A DNA stretch of 64,000 nt, taken from the NCBI GenBank assembly GCA_021209875.1, contig JAGYVD010000002.1, forward strand, positions 2,108,001 to 2,172,000, in the 5' to 3' direction. A model generated the notes under the pieces. That model saw nothing but the letters and a program-made list of their open reading frames with translations, was not told where the DNA came from and did no database searches. A program made the translations under genes and the position numbers. The DNA is from Rosellinia necatrix (taxonomy: Eukaryota; Ascomycota; Sordariomycetes; Xylariales; Xylariaceae). Positions 62,507-64,000 of this stretch are shown piece by piece (the stretch's first letter is position 1; every line of letters begins with the position of its first letter).

Positions 62507-63970
62507 TCACCTGAGATCCTCTTTCCCTCTCACCCTGCTGAGCCAAACCACGCCTAGACCAGACGTCAATATGCCACTACTCGCCCTGCTGAACCCGCAA
62601 GAGGAGCAATAGACCGGTCTATATCCTGCATGGCGCCCACCCCTTCCTTCCCCCTCCCCCCCTTTCAAATCAGCCGATATACCTCTTTCCCCCCCCCGAA
62701 TTTTCATTCGCGCCCCCTTCTCCTCCACCTCCTCCTGGATGGTCCCGTCTAGATTATCGCCGGGGCAGCGCTCGCGCTCGAGCTTCATATCCATGACGAG
62801 GCCGAGTTCGGGGCAGTAGTCGAGGATGGCCCTCCGGCGGGCCGGGTCCTTCCAGACCGCGTCCGCGGTCGCCCCGCGGCCGCCGTCCCTGACGTGGAAG
62901 CCCATCGCGTCCGGGACGTACTGGTCCTCGACGGCCAGCTGGCCGTGCTGCCCGGCCGCGACCCGCGCGCCCGGCAGCACCCAGAGGCGCGTCCCGAACC
63001 ACTCGTCCTCGGGCGCCGTGTCGTTGTGCCGCGCCTGGAACCCCAGCACCCGCTTGATCGTGGACACCCGGCGGATGGACAGCCCGCCGTTGCCCGAGAA
63101 TCGATCGTTTACTGTTCTGTGGAGGTGGGAAAGAGAAGGGGGGGGGGAGAGGCACGAAAGCGTTAGAGACGAGAGTGACCGTAAATATGAGATGACAAAG
63201 CAACTAGGGGAGAAAGGGGGAGGGGGGAGGGGAGAGGGGAGGAGGAATAGACCCAAGAAGTCTCTCTCACACACACACGTACCTTGGGGCCCCGGCCCAG
63301 TCCCAGTCGAGCCACTCGTCGAGGCCGACGGCGGAGTTGGCGCACAGGATGCTGTCGTGCTCGTACCGGAGCAGCCACTCGACGCCGGGCAGGAACTCGT
63401 CGTAGAAGCGCGCGTCGGTGAGTAGGCGGTGGACCTTCTCGCGGCCGTCGATCTCCCAGGGCGCGGGCAGGACGAGGAGGTCGAGCTTGCCGGCGCGCCG
63501 CCGCCGCCGCATCGCCCGGCTGCGGCCCACGGCCCGCGCCGACGCCCCCGTCCCCACGAACACGAACCGCCAGTCCGCCGGCACCACCGCCATCATGTGC
63601 AGGATCTGCGGCACCAGGTGCGGTAGCGGTCGGGGTTCGATGACTTTTTTTTTTATTTTTATTAATTTATTATTATTAAATTGTTCTTTCTTTTTTTTTT
63701 TTTTTTTTTTTATTATCAAGACCCCCCGACGGCGACGATAAAGACTTTCCCCGGACGGAGGAGAGGAGAGGAATGTACTTACGAAGCGCCACTTTGGATT
63801 GATTGAAGCGATCACCCCGCTGATCCTCCTCATGGTGCTCCTCGTGGTGCCATAGCGGGCGCCAGTCGATTCGCACTTTGGGTATTCTCTGCCGCGCCTC
63901 GCCCAGTCTCGTCCTCACGTGCTCTTTGACCGTGGGCGTGTAGTGCGGTAGCAGGCTTGCAACCCACCAT
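62507..63970 (-). CDS. DUF5672-family protein, 5' end outside the window
   Basis: Fungal protein of unknown function in the DUF5672 family. Exons read: 63970-63783, 63643-63283 and 63116-62507, joins in phase. Recognisable family blocks are WWVASLLPHYTP, then VALLIEPRPLPHLVPQILHM at the junction of exons one and two, DWRFVFVGTG, LPGVEWLLRYEHDSILCANS, DEWLDWDWAGAP, DRFSGNGGLSIRRVSTIKRV, EDEWFGTRLWVLPGA, and near the end AILDYCPELGLVMDMKLERERCPGD. A CTCAG acceptor directly precedes the first exon seen, so at least one exon lies to the right. Typical family members end soon after the CPGD block; here the frame runs about 80 residues more into a low-complexity tail, so a missed 3' intron is possible. 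No function is assigned; a glycosyltransferase-like role is only a guess. Confidence 0.85.
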
Positions 63971-64000
63971 CTGAGAGCTGCCGGTCAGTCGATTTCTTTC

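Overview
The window is nuclear DNA of a filamentous ascomycete (Pezizomycotina; a Sordariomycete-like fungus is my best guess, not proven). The basis is the gene content and structure: short GT-AG introns with GTAAGT-like donors and CTRAY branch sites, an intron-containing tRNA-Asp, and genes typical of these moulds, namely the C2H2 factor CON7, the NADPH-oxidase regulator NoxR, a family AA9 lytic polysaccharide monooxygenase and a deacetylase with four CBM18 modules. Roughly 30% of the window is coding. The rest is long, unique-looking intergenic DNA with microsatellites and a recurrent ACCTAGGT/GGTACC-rich motif. I found no recognisable transposon, rRNA gene, CRISPR array or secondary-metabolite cluster.

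Layout from left to right: the 3' part of ribosomal protein gene rps16 (81-903, +); a gene-poor stretch; splicing factor AAR2 (5520-6800, -); a gene-poor stretch; CON7 (11762-13366, -); a ~14 kb gene desert holding one candidate small gene (20842-21333, +) and tRNA-Asp (26524-26650, +). Then comes a run of minus-strand genes: an AA9 LPMO (27383-28741), DEAD-box helicase DBP2 (29804-32313), a THI20-type thiamine salvage enzyme (33807-36191), the TORC2 subunit Ste16/AVO3/Rictor (36951-41029) and NoxR (43207-45153). After ~4.8 kb without genes come the SOD1 copper chaperone CCS1 (49915-51355, -), divergent from mitoribosomal protein MRPL23 (52399-53093, +), then urate oxidase (53683-54688, -), the four-CBM18 CE4 deacetylase (57298-59908, -) and a partial DUF5672 gene running off the right edge (62507-63970, -).

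The genes do not form one pathway. Most are housekeeping functions (translation, splicing, RNA remodelling, thiamine, copper delivery, purine catabolism) interspersed with growth and development regulators (CON7, NoxR, TORC2) and secreted polysaccharide-active enzymes (AA9, CE4). All exon-intron models were built by hand from splice signals, reading phase and remembered family sequence, and each total is phase-consistent unless noted.

The points most worth following up are: a 460-nt DBP2 intron at the position of the conserved autoregulatory DBP2 intron of yeasts; two single-base frame breaks in C-runs of the Ste16/Rictor gene; a fold-back repeat between the divergent genes CCS1 and MRPL23; and the CBM18-CE4-CBM18x3 architecture. 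I did not find a clearly new multi-gene system.
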